64,000 nt of DNA from Polystyrenella longa (GCF_007750395.1 NZ_CP036281.1:3309001-3373000), one strand, 5' to 3'. Shown: positions 53,889-63,743, counted from the first letter of the stretch. Numbers and translations are program-made. Notes: generated from the sequence alone by a model not told the origin.

Positions 53889-54019
53889 TTATCGAGTCGT
53901 TCCGCGCTGATTTTGCGGGATAAGATTCGCTGAAATCACTTAATCAACACAACTTACGTCGGATGCGTACCGGCGAACAGAGAACTTCTGGCAGGGAATG
54001 CCATCCGGAGTGAGGGATC

Positions 54020-55825
54020 ATGAAAACGGAAACCAAGTTTGGTTTGTTGACCATCGTGATTTTATTGGGCGTCTTCGGGTACGTCGTCTTTGACAAATGG
54101 GAAACTCGTAAAGCGATTATCGCCGCCGGGGGAGACCCCGATGCGGTCGAAGGCGAAGTTGCAGAAGGAGAAAACCCGGGTGACCCGTTCCTCGATGAGG
54201 GACAAACTCCCGTTGTAAACGTCAACAATGAAGTTGAGTCAACTGAAACTTCCTCCGATCTATTCTCGGAAGCGAACAGCAACTCTTCACCTGCAGACAA
54301 TAAACTTCCCGCCAACACGTTTGCCGCCAACGAAGAACCATTCAGTCCAGATGCAGAACCCGCCTTTTCCGAGGCAAATTCGAATGAATCGGACTTCGGA
54401 AACGAATTCGGCGATCAGTTCTCAGACGCTGACCCATTCCCGGAAGCACAAGAAGGTTCTCCCCAGGAATCGGCCCAGCCAAATGCCTTTGCAGAGGACA
54501 ACACTTTCTCGGAACCGAACTCTTTTTCCGAACCCAACGCCTTTGCTGAAGACAATTCTTTTGGTGAAGACAATACATTTTCGGAACCAGACGCCTTCGC
54601 CCAAGAAAATTCGGTCCCAAAAGAGGACGCTTTTGCCGATCAAGATAGCTTTGGAACTGGTCTGAGCGAAGAGCCTCCTGTGAATGTAGGACAGAGTTCT
54701 AACTTTGAACCTTTCTCAGAAACAACGGATCAGGGCAGCATCGACTCGAATGTTGCCAGCAACAACGCATCTCCAGTAAAAGACCCCTTCCCTTCTGATC
54801 AGCAACCATCAGAGGAACCTTTTGCCGAACCAGCTGAAGATCTGAACGCCTTCAACGATACACCGTCTGATTTTTCAGACCCCGCCCCAGAAGCGAACGT
54901 CGTTGACGCCTTCGCCCCGGAAGAATCACCTTTTGGTGGTGCTGAGCAAGAACCGGCAGTGAAAGATGCGTTTGCGAATACTTCAAACGACATTCCCGTA
55001 CAGGAAACACCTGAGTTCAATCTGGAAGAGAACGAATTATTCGAAGAGACTTCGACTCCCTCCGAATTCTCCCAGAATCAGACTGAACCTGGCGTGATGA
55101 ACGAGGCCCCTTTTGACGAAGAGGCTGAATTTGCCGATCCGCCATTTGAACAAGAAGCCGGATCAGACTTTGCAGACAACAATGCTCCCGTCCAGGATGC
55201 CTTTGGTCTGGAAGAACCTAAGGAATTGAACCTTTCTACAGAGATCAATACCGCTCCCTTTCAAGATCCACAACCAAGTACACTGGCAAGCGAACCTCGG
55301 GCAAAAAGACCCGATCCTTTCGCTCAGAGCGCAGAGGAATACAAGGTTCAGGCGGGGGACAATCTCTGGCGTATCGCCAACAACATTTACGGTTCTGGAA
55401 CCTACGCCACTGCCCTTGCTCAGTACAATCATCAAACCTTGCCGGATGCGTCCAAATTGAAACCGGGAATGATTTTGAAGACTCCCGCAGTTAAAGAACT
55501 TGAGCGATATCAACCCGGTTCCCAGCAGAACATCTCTTTAATGGAAGGGGGAGGAACTGCTAAGGATCCTTTCGCTCAGAAAAGTGGCTTCTTTGTTAAT
55601 GAAGAAACGGGGGAACCGTTTTACAAAGTTCAGTCCAACGACACCTTAACAGCGATTTCGTATCGCCATTTGGGGCGAGCTTCACGATGGATTCAGATCG
55701 TGGCTTTGAACAAAAACGAGATTAAAGACCCGAAATCCCTCAAACCTGGCACCGTTCTTCGATTGCCAGCCGACGCTCGCACAGTTGTGCTTACCTCGGA
55801 CAGCTTCGAGTCCGATAGAAACTAA
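54020..55825 (+). CDS. Membrane-anchored LysM protein with long acidic repeat region
   Basis: A 601-residue protein. Residues 7-26 form one membrane helix with no cleavage site, so it is probably anchored. Residues about 40-430 are acidic and low in complexity, with many short units such as FSEPNAFAEDNSFGEDN (about 155-215) and repeated DPF and FAE motifs. Two LysM domains follow at about 438-488 (YKVQAGDNLWRIANNIYG) and 534-583 (YKVQSNDTLTAISYRHLG), which bind peptidoglycan glycan. It sits between rsmH and an FtsL-like gene, where it may be a planctomycete-specific division or cell wall factor. A good GAGGGATC precedes the ATG. Confidence 0.88.
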   Translation: MKTETKFGLLTIVILLGVFGYVVFDKWETRKAIIAAGGDPDAVEGEVAEGENPGDPFLDEGQTPVVNVNNEVESTETSSDLFSEANSNSSPADNKLPANTFAANEEPFSPDAEPAFSEANSNESDFGNEFGDQFSDADPFPEAQEGSPQESAQPNAFAEDNTFSEPNSFSEPNAFAEDNSFGEDNTFSEPDAFAQENSVPKEDAFADQDSFGTGLSEEPPVNVGQSSNFEPFSETTDQGSIDSNVASNNASPVKDPFPSDQQPSEEPFAEPAEDLNAFNDTPSDFSDPAPEANVVDAFAPEESPFGGAEQEPAVKDAFANTSNDIPVQETPEFNLEENELFEETSTPSEFSQNQTEPGVMNEAPFDEEAEFADPPFEQEAGSDFADNNAPVQDAFGLEEPKELNLSTEINTAPFQDPQPSTLASEPRAKRPDPFAQSAEEYKVQAGDNLWRIANNIYGSGTYATALAQYNHQTLPDASKLKPGMILKTPAVKELERYQPGSQQNISLMEGGGTAKDPFAQKSGFFVNEETGEPFYKVQSNDTLTAISYRHLGRASRWIQIVALNKNEIKDPKSLKPGTVLRLPADARTVVLTSDSFESDRN

Positions 55826-55930
55826 AGGGCGCGGTCAGGAACGAACGCGCCGAGATCAATCGAGTGCGTTCGTGTGCAGGGAAGCAATCACGGCTCGCAG
55901 ATAGTTCTGTATTCGCCGGGTTCGCTAACT

Positions 55931-56272
55931 ATGTTTTTCCGTTTTGGTGCCGCCATCGGCTTGATCGTTATTGTCTGCCTGATTGGTATCGCCATTGAAA
56001 AGCGAAACCTTGATTTGCGTCGTGAACTGAGCCAGCAGCACGCCCGGTCCGAAGAGTTTCGCGAAGCCCACGCACGGCTTCGTCTCAAAACGCAGCAGCT
56101 GGGGTCGACTTCTCGATTGATGCAGGATATTCCCAAACCCGAGCCAGAAATCGCGGGCACGGAACATATCCATCTCGAGCATGGTGCATCGATCCCCCTA
56201 CTACGGTGGCGTTCTCACTCTTCCCGTACCGTTAATCAGCGTAATCGTTCGACGTTAAACGTGACTCGTTGA
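55931..56272 (+). CDS. FtsL/DivIC-like short membrane protein
   Basis: About 113 residues from the ATG at 55931; a GTG at 55874 is in frame. One membrane helix (residues 3-22) is followed by a coiled coil (about 23-65, EKRNLDLRRELSQQHARSEE) and a polar tail. Size, topology and position just before ftsI fit FtsL, which bridges divisome proteins but is poorly conserved in sequence. The coiled coil is shorter than in E. coli FtsL. I infer the identity mainly from position and architecture, so no symbol is given. Confidence 0.65.
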   Translation: MFFRFGAAIGLIVIVCLIGIAIEKRNLDLRRELSQQHARSEEFREAHARLRLKTQQLGSTSRLMQDIPKPEPEIAGTEHIHLEHGASIPLLRWRSHSSRTVNQRNRSTLNVTR

Positions 56273-56320
56273 CCGACTAAAGAACAAGCCCAATTCCCCT
56301 TTATCTTTAACGGATCTCCT

Positions 56321-58102
56321 ATGACCACGGCAGCCGAACCAGCACGCTCGACTAATTATCGCGCGCTATTTCTGGTTCTGCTTTTTCTCATCGGGTTTGC
56401 ATCGCTGTCCATGCGTCTGGTCCAAATTCAACATGTGGACCAGTCAACTCTTTCGATCCATGCTAACCGACAGCATTCTTTTAAGGAGACGATCTCCGCC
56501 CGACCGGGTGAGATTCTCGATCGCAACGGGAAAGTGCTCGCCACGACGATCACAACCTACAGCCTGTATGTCGACCCTTCCCGAGTAGAATCTCCACAAG
56601 AGTTCGCCGATGCCATTTGTACTGTCGTTCTTCTTGATCCAGTTGAACTCGCAGCGAGAATAAGTTCGCATCAGCAAAAACAGTTTTTATGGATCAAACG
56701 GCGACTTTCCGACGTGGAAGCCAACGCCATTATTGCCCTCGGTCTTCCCGAAGGCTGTTGGGGATTTCGCAACGAATATTTCAGGAGTTATCCCCAAGGC
56801 GAGCTAGCCGCCCATCTGCTTGGCCTCCGCGATATCGATGGTCACGGTCGTGGTGGGATCGAAGAAGCATTCGACGAAGTGATACAAGGCCAGCCTGGTT
56901 CGCAGACCTTTTTCCGAGACGCCCGCGGACGTATCTTCTTACCGGAGGACTCCGAATTCATTGCGCCGCAACCGGGACGATCAATCGTGCTGACTCTCGA
57001 CATGGTGATTCAATTCCATGTCGAACAGGAACTCAACAAACTGGTTGAGGAATGGCAACCAAAGTCGTGCTGCGCGATCGTGATGGATCCGCACTCGGGA
57101 GAGATCCTGGGCATGGCCTCGCGTCCGAGTTTCAATCCCAACTACCCCGAAAACGTTGCCCCTGCGGCCTGGAAGAATTGCGCGATCTCGGCCATCTACG
57201 AACCCGGATCCACATTCAAACCATTGATCGTCGCCAGTGCTCTCGACCGAGGATTGATCTCTCCCACTGACACGTTTGATTGCGAAATGGGAAGTTACCA
57301 GATGGGTCGCCGAACCTTGCACGACCATCATCGCTACGGCCAATTGAGTGTGACAGACATTTTAGTCAAATCGAGTAACATCGGAATGGCGAAGATTGGA
57401 GAGAGATTACAGAATGCCGGCTTGTATCAGTCCGCGACAGATTATGGTTTTGGACGCACGACAGAGTTCCCGGTTCCGGGCGAACTTCCGGGGAAGCTGC
57501 GTCCCTTTTCTGACTGGGACGGATACTCGACCGGTTCCATTCCTATGGGGCAGGAAATCACCGCGACACCACTGCAAATGATTCGCGCCCATGCTGCCCT
57601 GGCCAATGGTGGTTTTCTGGTACAACCCAAACTGTTAAGAAACGAGCTGGAAGAGCCCTGGAGTCTGTTTTTGAATGGGGCGACCGTAGAAGATGATGCC
57701 ACAGGCGATGATTCGGCAAAGGATCCCCATGCAAATCCGGTGCATTCTCGCCGCATCTTATCCAGCGATGTAGCCGACTGGATCGTTCAGCATCCGCTGG
57801 CCGAGGTCATTGATCGGGGAACGGGGAAGAAGGCGAAGCTCAAGGAATACCGCCTGTTTGGAAAAACCGGGACTGCTCAGAAAGTGGATCCCGTGACGGG
57901 AAAATACTCCAGGTTAAAAAACATTAGTTCATTTATCTGCGGCGGGCCCGTTGAGAATCCTCGACTGTTGGTCTACGTCGTGGCGGATGAACCGGGAGCA
58001 GAAAAAAATGCCTACGGCGGCCAGGCAGCGGCTCCCGTTGCTGCTCGCATCATCAAAGCGGCTCTGGATCATCTGCAGGTTCCTCCCCAGACCAGTCCAT
58101 AG
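56321..58102 (+). CDS. ftsI: Penicillin-binding protein, class B transpeptidase (FtsI/PbpB-like)
   Basis: A 593-residue peptidoglycan D,D-transpeptidase. One membrane helix (residues 13-30) leads into the PBP dimer domain (SARPGEILDRNGKVLATT). The transpeptidase has all three motifs: S297-T-F-K, S351-S-N and K515-T-G. It crosslinks septal peptidoglycan. No C-terminal PASTA domain is present. It follows the FtsL-like gene by about 50 bp. murE, mraY and later dcw genes do not follow, so the cluster ends here. Confidence 0.92.
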   Translation: MTTAAEPARSTNYRALFLVLLFLIGFASLSMRLVQIQHVDQSTLSIHANRQHSFKETISARPGEILDRNGKVLATTITTYSLYVDPSRVESPQEFADAICTVVLLDPVELAARISSHQQKQFLWIKRRLSDVEANAIIALGLPEGCWGFRNEYFRSYPQGELAAHLLGLRDIDGHGRGGIEEAFDEVIQGQPGSQTFFRDARGRIFLPEDSEFIAPQPGRSIVLTLDMVIQFHVEQELNKLVEEWQPKSCCAIVMDPHSGEILGMASRPSFNPNYPENVAPAAWKNCAISAIYEPGSTFKPLIVASALDRGLISPTDTFDCEMGSYQMGRRTLHDHHRYGQLSVTDILVKSSNIGMAKIGERLQNAGLYQSATDYGFGRTTEFPVPGELPGKLRPFSDWDGYSTGSIPMGQEITATPLQMIRAHAALANGGFLVQPKLLRNELEEPWSLFLNGATVEDDATGDDSAKDPHANPVHSRRILSSDVADWIVQHPLAEVIDRGTGKKAKLKEYRLFGKTGTAQKVDPVTGKYSRLKNISSFICGGPVENPRLLVYVVADEPGAEKNAYGGQAAAPVAARIIKAALDHLQVPPQTSP

Positions 58103-58230
58103 TAACGTTTCGGGTGGACCGTTTCGCTTGGCTCCGGATTCTTCTATAATCACCATCCCCTCACCACCCTCGTTTTATAAGCGAAGGTGGATTGGTTCAC
58201 TGCTCCTACAGATGATGAAACATTGAATCC

Positions 58231-58749
58231 ATGAACGAATCAGCAACCTCCGGCGAAGCAGGCCGCGAAACGTTGGCCAAAGTGCTTGGCAAAACCCCTA
58301 GCGGACTTCATATCCTGATCGCTGGCGATGGAACTGGAAACACGACAGGTATGCTCGCCAGTTGGGTCCAACAGGCTTCGTTCGAGCCGCCTGCCGTGAC
58401 GGTCGCCGTCAATAAAAAACGATACATCAACGACTGGCTTTCCAAACATCCCCACGTCGTATTGAACTTAGTCGGCGAAAGTCAGAATGAGTTTTTGAAA
58501 CAGTTTGGAAAAGGATTCGAACCGGACGAACCCGCTTTCGAAGGCATCGTAACGGGCACTGCCGACAATGGACTGCCAACGCTCACGGAAGCACTCGGTT
58601 ACCTGGAAGGCACAATTAAAGGCCAACTGGAATCAGGGGATCACCTGATTTACTTGATCGAACTCAGTGGAGCCGGCACAGAAGATGAAGAATCTCTCGC
58701 CAAAGCCTCGCCTTGGACTCACATTCGCAAAACAGGTTTCAGTTATTAG
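58231..58749 (+). CDS. Flavin reductase-like domain protein
   Basis: A 172-residue protein of the flavin reductase-like (FMN-binding split barrel) fold: LGKTPSGLHILIAGDG, TGMLASWVQQASFEPPAVTVAVNK, HPHVVLNLVGESQNEFLKQFGKGFEPDEP. The SWVQQASFEPP segment is the family motif that contacts FMN. Members reduce flavins or serve as domains in diflavin proteins. It lies directly ahead of the glcDEF operon, 47 bp before glcD, and could be cotranscribed. Confidence 0.85.
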   Translation: MNESATSGEAGRETLAKVLGKTPSGLHILIAGDGTGNTTGMLASWVQQASFEPPAVTVAVNKKRYINDWLSKHPHVVLNLVGESQNEFLKQFGKGFEPDEPAFEGIVTGTADNGLPTLTEALGYLEGTIKGQLESGDHLIYLIELSGAGTEDEESLAKASPWTHIRKTGFSY

Positions 58750-58796
58750 TCCTTACGACTCACTCCTGTCCGCAATCCTCATGAACAACGCCGCCC

Positions 58797-60242
58797 ATGA
58801 CCACCACCTCCACTCAACTTATCGACAGCCTGACTAAAATCGTCGGAACAGACCATTTGCTGTTCGACGCGGAAGAACTTCTCGTCTATGAATGCGATGG
58901 TTACATCGTCGAGAAAAAATGTCCGGACGTGGTCGTCTTTCCCGCGACCACAGCCGAAGTCGTAGAGGTAGTCAAATCCTGTAACCAGCACGAAGTTCCT
59001 TTCGTCCCCCGCGGGGCAGGAACCAGTCTGGCGGGAGGATGTCTCCCAGTCGGCGGAGGAGTCATGATTGCTCTCACGCGGATGCGGGAGATTCACGAAG
59101 TCAATGTTCGGGATGGTTACGCGATCGTCGATCCGGGGCTGGTCAATGTTCACCTCACACGCGAAGTCACACCGGACGGTTTTCATTATGCCCCGGACCC
59201 ATCCAGCCAGGGTGCCTGTACAATTGGGGGCAATGTCGCCACGAATTCGGGGGGACCACACACGCTCAAATATGGCGTGACCGTCAACCACGTCATTGGA
59301 ATTGAAGTCGTCCTTCCCGATGGCACTATTGCTAATTGGGGAGGAGCGGCTGGAATGCCGGCAGGATTTGATTTAACCGGCCTGTTTGTAGGCAGCGAAG
59401 GAACATTCGGGGTCTGTACCCGGGCAACAGTGAGACTTACTCGGAATCCGGCCGCCTATCGGACGATGCTCGCGATCTTCGACGACATTCAAACGGCAAC
59501 ACGAGCAATCAGTGAAATAATTGGTGCCGGTATCATTCCCGCCGCACTGGAACTGATGGACCAGGGAATTATTCACGCTGTTGAAGCGGCCTTCAAGTTT
59601 GGATTCCCACTCGATGCAGGGGCAGTCGTACTGATTGAAGTCGATGGTCTGGAAGTCTCCGTCGATGATGAGGCCAGCCAGATCATGGCCTTGTGTCAGC
59701 AGGTGGGCGTTCGAGAAATGCGAACGGCCAATTCCCCTGCTGAACGTCAACTGCTGTGGAAATGTCGTAAACAGGCCTTCGGTGCGATCGGACGACTTAG
59801 CCCCAGTTTCTGCACCCAAGATGGTGTAGTGCCACGGACACGTCTTCCCGAAATTCTGGAATTCATCGAAGAGACCAGCCGCAAGTTCGATATTCGAATT
59901 GTGAATGTCTTTCATGCGGGCGACGGGAACATTCACCCGATCCTCTTGTTCGACGAACGGGACAAGGAACAGATGCAGCGAGTGATTGAGGCGGGTGACG
60001 ACATTTTGAACAAGTGCATCGAACTCGGTGGCAGTGTCACAGGCGAACATGGAATTGGCGTGGAGAAAATCAACTTCATGCCCAAACTGTTCACGAAAGA
60101 TGACCTCCAGGTGATGCAGGAAATTCGCGAGGTGTTCAATCCCGATGGCAATTGCAGCCCCTGTAAAATGCTTCCCACCGCCGGAGCCTGCGGCATGGAG
60201 CATATTGAACGGTCCCACCCCGGTCGACAGGCGGCAATGTAA
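58797..60242 (+). CDS. glcD: Glycolate oxidase subunit GlcD (FAD-linked)
   Basis: A 481-residue PCMH-type FAD oxidase. The FAD-binding segment is VPRGAGTSLAGGCLPVGGGV, followed by GACTIGGNVATNSGG, and the C-terminal domain has NVFHAGDGNIHPILLFD and VTGEHGIGVEKINFM. GlcD oxidises glycolate to glyoxylate together with GlcE and GlcF. It is the first of three consecutive genes (spacings 66 and 44 bp). D-lactate dehydrogenase activity is an alternative for this family, but the trio supports glycolate. Confidence 0.92.
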   Translation: MTTTSTQLIDSLTKIVGTDHLLFDAEELLVYECDGYIVEKKCPDVVVFPATTAEVVEVVKSCNQHEVPFVPRGAGTSLAGGCLPVGGGVMIALTRMREIHEVNVRDGYAIVDPGLVNVHLTREVTPDGFHYAPDPSSQGACTIGGNVATNSGGPHTLKYGVTVNHVIGIEVVLPDGTIANWGGAAGMPAGFDLTGLFVGSEGTFGVCTRATVRLTRNPAAYRTMLAIFDDIQTATRAISEIIGAGIIPAALELMDQGIIHAVEAAFKFGFPLDAGAVVLIEVDGLEVSVDDEASQIMALCQQVGVREMRTANSPAERQLLWKCRKQAFGAIGRLSPSFCTQDGVVPRTRLPEILEFIEETSRKFDIRIVNVFHAGDGNIHPILLFDERDKEQMQRVIEAGDDILNKCIELGGSVTGEHGIGVEKINFMPKLFTKDDLQVMQEIREVFNPDGNCSPCKMLPTAGACGMEHIERSHPGRQAAM

Positions 60243-60308
60243 GCCACGCATTTATGTAAGCCACGCTTCTCATCATTCTTCTTTTCTCTTTTATTTGATA
60301 CACCGTCC

Positions 60309-61556
60309 ATGTCGGAAATATCCTCAGACAATATTATTTCGAGTCCGACCAGTGAAAACGAAGTCGTTACGCTGATTAAAGAGCATTCCGCTCAAGCACG
60401 ACCACTGGTCGCGCGGGGTGGTGGCCATTTTCAAGTATACGGTTATCAGCTCGACTCGGATGTATTGCCCGTCTCGATGACTCAATTGAACCGAGTCATC
60501 GATTACCCTTCACGAGACATGACGATCACTGTCGAAGCAGGACTTACATTCGGAGCTTTACAGAAGCAACTGGCAGAAGAAGGGCAACGACTTCCGATTG
60601 ATGTCCCTTTCCCGGAAAGAGCAACGATTGGTGGCGCTATCGCAGCCAATGTTTTTGGATCGCGCGGTTATCAGGTTGGCACCTGGCGGGATTATCTCCT
60701 CGGTTTCTCTGCCGTTGATGGTTCAGGCCGATTGTTTAAAGCAGGTGGAAGAGTTGTCAAGAATGTCGCCGGCTACGATCTCGGTAAGCTGCTGATTGGT
60801 TCCCACGGAACATTAGGACTGCTGACTCAGGCAACTTTCAAAGTAAAACCGATTCCAGAAACGAGTCGTTTTCTTCTGGTTACTTTTTCCGATTTTGCCA
60901 AAGTCGACTTGGCATTAACCTCTCTCATTCAGACTGCAACTATACCGGTTGCCACCGATCTGCTCAGTCCCGCTGCTGTCAGCATGCTCAACGCAGAGTT
61001 ACCTAATTCTCTTCCCGCTGACTCACCGGTACTACTAATTGCCTTTGAAGGTTCCATTCGAGAAGTCGACTGGCAACTCGCCAAAATCCAGGAGGAACTT
61101 AGTGCAGTCTGTTCTCCGCTGTCCATGAGCGAGATTGACGAAGCCGATACGGAGGCGCTGTGGAAGGGACTGACGGAAACCTTTCAACATCAAAAACAGA
61201 CAGAGGCATCACCCACATTTTCTCCCGTATTGTTCCAGGCCAATGTGAAACCTTCGGCAATTGTTTCCTTCTGTGAACGAGCGGCGGAACTCGGTTGTGC
61301 CTTGCAATGCCATACCCGTTTTGGAATTGTACGAGGGCTGTTACCAGCCGCGATATCCATACGAGAAACAGTCTCTGTTTTGAGGCAACAGGCGGAATCA
61401 AGTACGGGTTCGCTGATCGTGATTGCCGATGGACTCAAACGAGGCGACGAACCTGATCCATTCGCGTTCGACCCGTTGCTACTTGAATACATGCGAAAAA
61501 TCAAGAAAAAGCTCGATCCTCAACAAATTCTCTCTCCCGGCAAGCTATTCGCGTAG
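60309..61556 (+). CDS. glcE: Glycolate oxidase FAD-binding subunit GlcE
   Basis: A 415-residue protein with a PCMH-type FAD domain: PLVARGGGHFQVYG, ERATIGGAIAANVFGSRGYQ and KAGGRVVKNVAGYDLGKLLIGSHGTLG, the last typical of GlcE. It ends in LDPQQILSPGKLFA, the usual family terminus. It is the second flavoprotein of the membrane-linked glycolate oxidase complex, placed between glcD and glcF. Confidence 0.92.
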   Translation: MSEISSDNIISSPTSENEVVTLIKEHSAQARPLVARGGGHFQVYGYQLDSDVLPVSMTQLNRVIDYPSRDMTITVEAGLTFGALQKQLAEEGQRLPIDVPFPERATIGGAIAANVFGSRGYQVGTWRDYLLGFSAVDGSGRLFKAGGRVVKNVAGYDLGKLLIGSHGTLGLLTQATFKVKPIPETSRFLLVTFSDFAKVDLALTSLIQTATIPVATDLLSPAAVSMLNAELPNSLPADSPVLLIAFEGSIREVDWQLAKIQEELSAVCSPLSMSEIDEADTEALWKGLTETFQHQKQTEASPTFSPVLFQANVKPSAIVSFCERAAELGCALQCHTRFGIVRGLLPAAISIRETVSVLRQQAESSTGSLIVIADGLKRGDEPDPFAFDPLLLEYMRKIKKKLDPQQILSPGKLFA

Positions 61557-61600
61557 AATAGCCATACGTCATTTTATAACACTCTCCAGACAGATTGTTC

Positions 61601-62980
61601 ATGAGTAGCACCACCGAACAGAATTCCGCTCACGATAAAGCCATTGATCCGTTGGACCCGGTCCTGCTGACCTCTGATCAGCAGGTCGCGGCGAAGATCC
61701 CGTTTGAGCGATTCCTGGATTGCATTCATTGCGGACTTTGTACGTCTGCCTGTCCGACTTATCTGGAAACGGGCGACGAGAACAATAGCCCCCGCGGTCG
61801 AATCTATCTGATGCGCGCCGTCACGGAAGGCAAGATTGCCTTAACGGACAAAGTGGCGGGACACCTTGATCTCTGCCTCGATTGTCGCAGCTGCGAAACA
61901 GCCTGTCCTTCGGGCGTGCAGTACGGTCGGTTAATCGAACCATTCCGGATTGGTATGCAGCAACAGGCCGTGAAGGGTGGCAAACCGAAAAGCTGGTTCG
62001 AGAAGTTCATTCTATTTGGACTCTTTCCATATCCGTCTCGTTTGAAATGGACGCTGCTCCCCATGCGCGTCCTGCAGAAAACAAAACTCGACCGGGTAAT
62101 CGACGGATTGGGTCTCACGCGCCTGTTACCAACGCCCATTCGGCGGATGCACAATCTGTTACCCCAGCTTCCCCCGGCGGCAGATCCCCTGCCCCCATTT
62201 CTTCCTGCCATTGGAGCGAGGCGGGCACGGGTAGGATTATTTACAGGCTGCGTTTCGGAAGCGATGTTCAGCCCGACCAACCGGGCTACGGCGCGAGTAC
62301 TACAACAGAACGGATGCGATGTTTTTATTCCTCGCACACAACAATGTTGCGGAGCGATTCACTATCACGGTGGGGAATCGAAACCGGCAGTGGAAATGGC
62401 GTTATCGAATGTTAACGCGTTTGCAGAACAGGAACTCGATGCCGTCATCGTCAACGTCGCGGGTTGCGGCGCGATGCTCAAGGATTATCATCATCTTGCA
62501 GAAGAGAGTGAGTTTCTGAATGATATCGACCGTGAAAAACTGACTAACTTCGCCCATGAAACTAAAGATGTCAGCGAGTTTCTTTATGAATTGGGGCTGG
62601 TTCCTCCCACAGGTGAGATTCCTCTTCGAGTGACGTATCACGACGCTTGCCACTTGGTTCATGCTCAGCAGATTCGCCAGCAACCTCGGGATTTACTGCA
62701 GCAGATCCCCGGTCTCGAATTAATTCCTCTTCCCGAGTCCGACATTTGCTGTGGTGCAGCGGGAAGTTACAACCTGACGCAGCCCGACATGGCCGACCGA
62801 CTTGGCGAACGAAAGTTGAAGAACATCCAGAAGATCGACCCGCAGGCCGTCCTGGCGGGCAACGCAGGATGTTCGCTGCAACTTCAAGCGACCTTGAAAG
62901 CAGCCGGATACAAAATTCCTGTTTACCATCCGATCGATCTCCTCGACGCCAGTTACAGACAAGTTTCACTCGGTCAGTAA
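61601..62980 (+). CDS. glcF: Glycolate oxidase iron-sulfur subunit GlcF
   Basis: About 459 residues from the ATG at 61601 (a TTG two codons earlier is in frame). It has two 4Fe-4S motifs, CIHCGLCTSACP and CLDCRSCETACP, and two CCG domains (TQQCCGAIHYHGG and ESDICCGAAGSYN with YHDACHLVHAQ). It passes electrons from GlcDE to the respiratory chain. It ends the operon; the next gene starts 100 bp on. Confidence 0.93.
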   Translation: MSSTTEQNSAHDKAIDPLDPVLLTSDQQVAAKIPFERFLDCIHCGLCTSACPTYLETGDENNSPRGRIYLMRAVTEGKIALTDKVAGHLDLCLDCRSCETACPSGVQYGRLIEPFRIGMQQQAVKGGKPKSWFEKFILFGLFPYPSRLKWTLLPMRVLQKTKLDRVIDGLGLTRLLPTPIRRMHNLLPQLPPAADPLPPFLPAIGARRARVGLFTGCVSEAMFSPTNRATARVLQQNGCDVFIPRTQQCCGAIHYHGGESKPAVEMALSNVNAFAEQELDAVIVNVAGCGAMLKDYHHLAEESEFLNDIDREKLTNFAHETKDVSEFLYELGLVPPTGEIPLRVTYHDACHLVHAQQIRQQPRDLLQQIPGLELIPLPESDICCGAAGSYNLTQPDMADRLGERKLKNIQKIDPQAVLAGNAGCSLQLQATLKAAGYKIPVYHPIDLLDASYRQVSLGQ

Positions 62981-63080
62981 TAATCAGGACGAAAAGCTCT
63001 CAAATATCTTATAGCCTTCAATTACCTCACACAGGCTCTCGACTAATCATTAAACCGGACAGGATGCAGGCATACCGCTG

Positions 63081-63743
63081 ATGACTCAGAATTCTAAAAC
63101 TATTAAAGCAGTTGTTTTTGATCTTGATGGATTGATGTTTAATACGGAGGACATCTTCGAAGTCGCCGCACGTGACCTGCTGGGTCGTCGGGGACACGAA
63201 CTGACTGACGAAATTCGGCGTATGATGATGGGCCGCCGGGCGTTTGAAGCGTTCGACATGCTTCGCGAAGTTCTTTCGCTGGAAGAGACCGTCGAGGAAC
63301 TGCTGGAAGAATCAGACGAGCTTTACCAGACCGTCCTCGATGCGCAACTCGCGCCGATGCCAGGTTTGTACGAGTTGCTCGAACATATCGAAGCAAATAA
63401 TCTCCCAAAGGCAGTAGCGACTTCATCGCATCGGACTTACCTGCACAATATTCTAGGACGCTTCGAAATGGTCGATCGGTTCCAGCATCTTTTCACCGCA
63501 GAAGATGTGTCGCTCGGAAAACCTCACCCGGAAATCTATCTGAAATCTGCGGAGGCATTGCAGATTGATCCGTCCGAAATGATTGTCCTCGAAGACAGTC
63601 AAGCGGGTACAGAAGCAGCGCACGCGGCGGGCGCCTGTATTATTTCCGTCCCAAACAGACACACCCGAACTCACGATTTTACCGCAGCAACTCTGGTCGT
63701 TGATCGCTTAAATCATCCCTCAGTAATGGACTTGATCGGATAA
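63081..63743 (+). CDS. HAD-superfamily phosphatase, beta-phosphoglucomutase-like
   Basis: A 220-residue HAD hydrolase. Motif I is FDLDGLMFNTED (nucleophile and acid Asp), motif II VATSSHR, motif III GKPHPEIY and motif IV VLEDSQAG. The alpha-helical cap between residues 18 and 85 is of the C1 type found in beta-phosphoglucomutases and sugar phosphatases. After glcDEF a 2-phosphoglycolate phosphatase would be a sensible role, since it makes glycolate, but the cap does not settle the substrate. Confidence 0.88.
   Translation: MTQNSKTIKAVVFDLDGLMFNTEDIFEVAARDLLGRRGHELTDEIRRMMMGRRAFEAFDMLREVLSLEETVEELLEESDELYQTVLDAQLAPMPGLYELLEHIEANNLPKAVATSSHRTYLHNILGRFEMVDRFQHLFTAEDVSLGKPHPEIYLKSAEALQIDPSEMIVLEDSQAGTEAAHAAGACIISVPNRHTRTHDFTAATLVVDRLNHPSVMDLIG

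Noticed and set aside
54480-54660. Repeated units that could suggest a CRISPR array
   Set aside because: The repeats are short, in frame and code for degenerate FSEPN/FAEDN peptides. There are no constant repeats with unique spacers.
59373-60251. 292-codon minus-strand frame opposite glcD
   Set aside because: glcD is unmistakable on the plus strand; the antisense translation has no family features or start signal.
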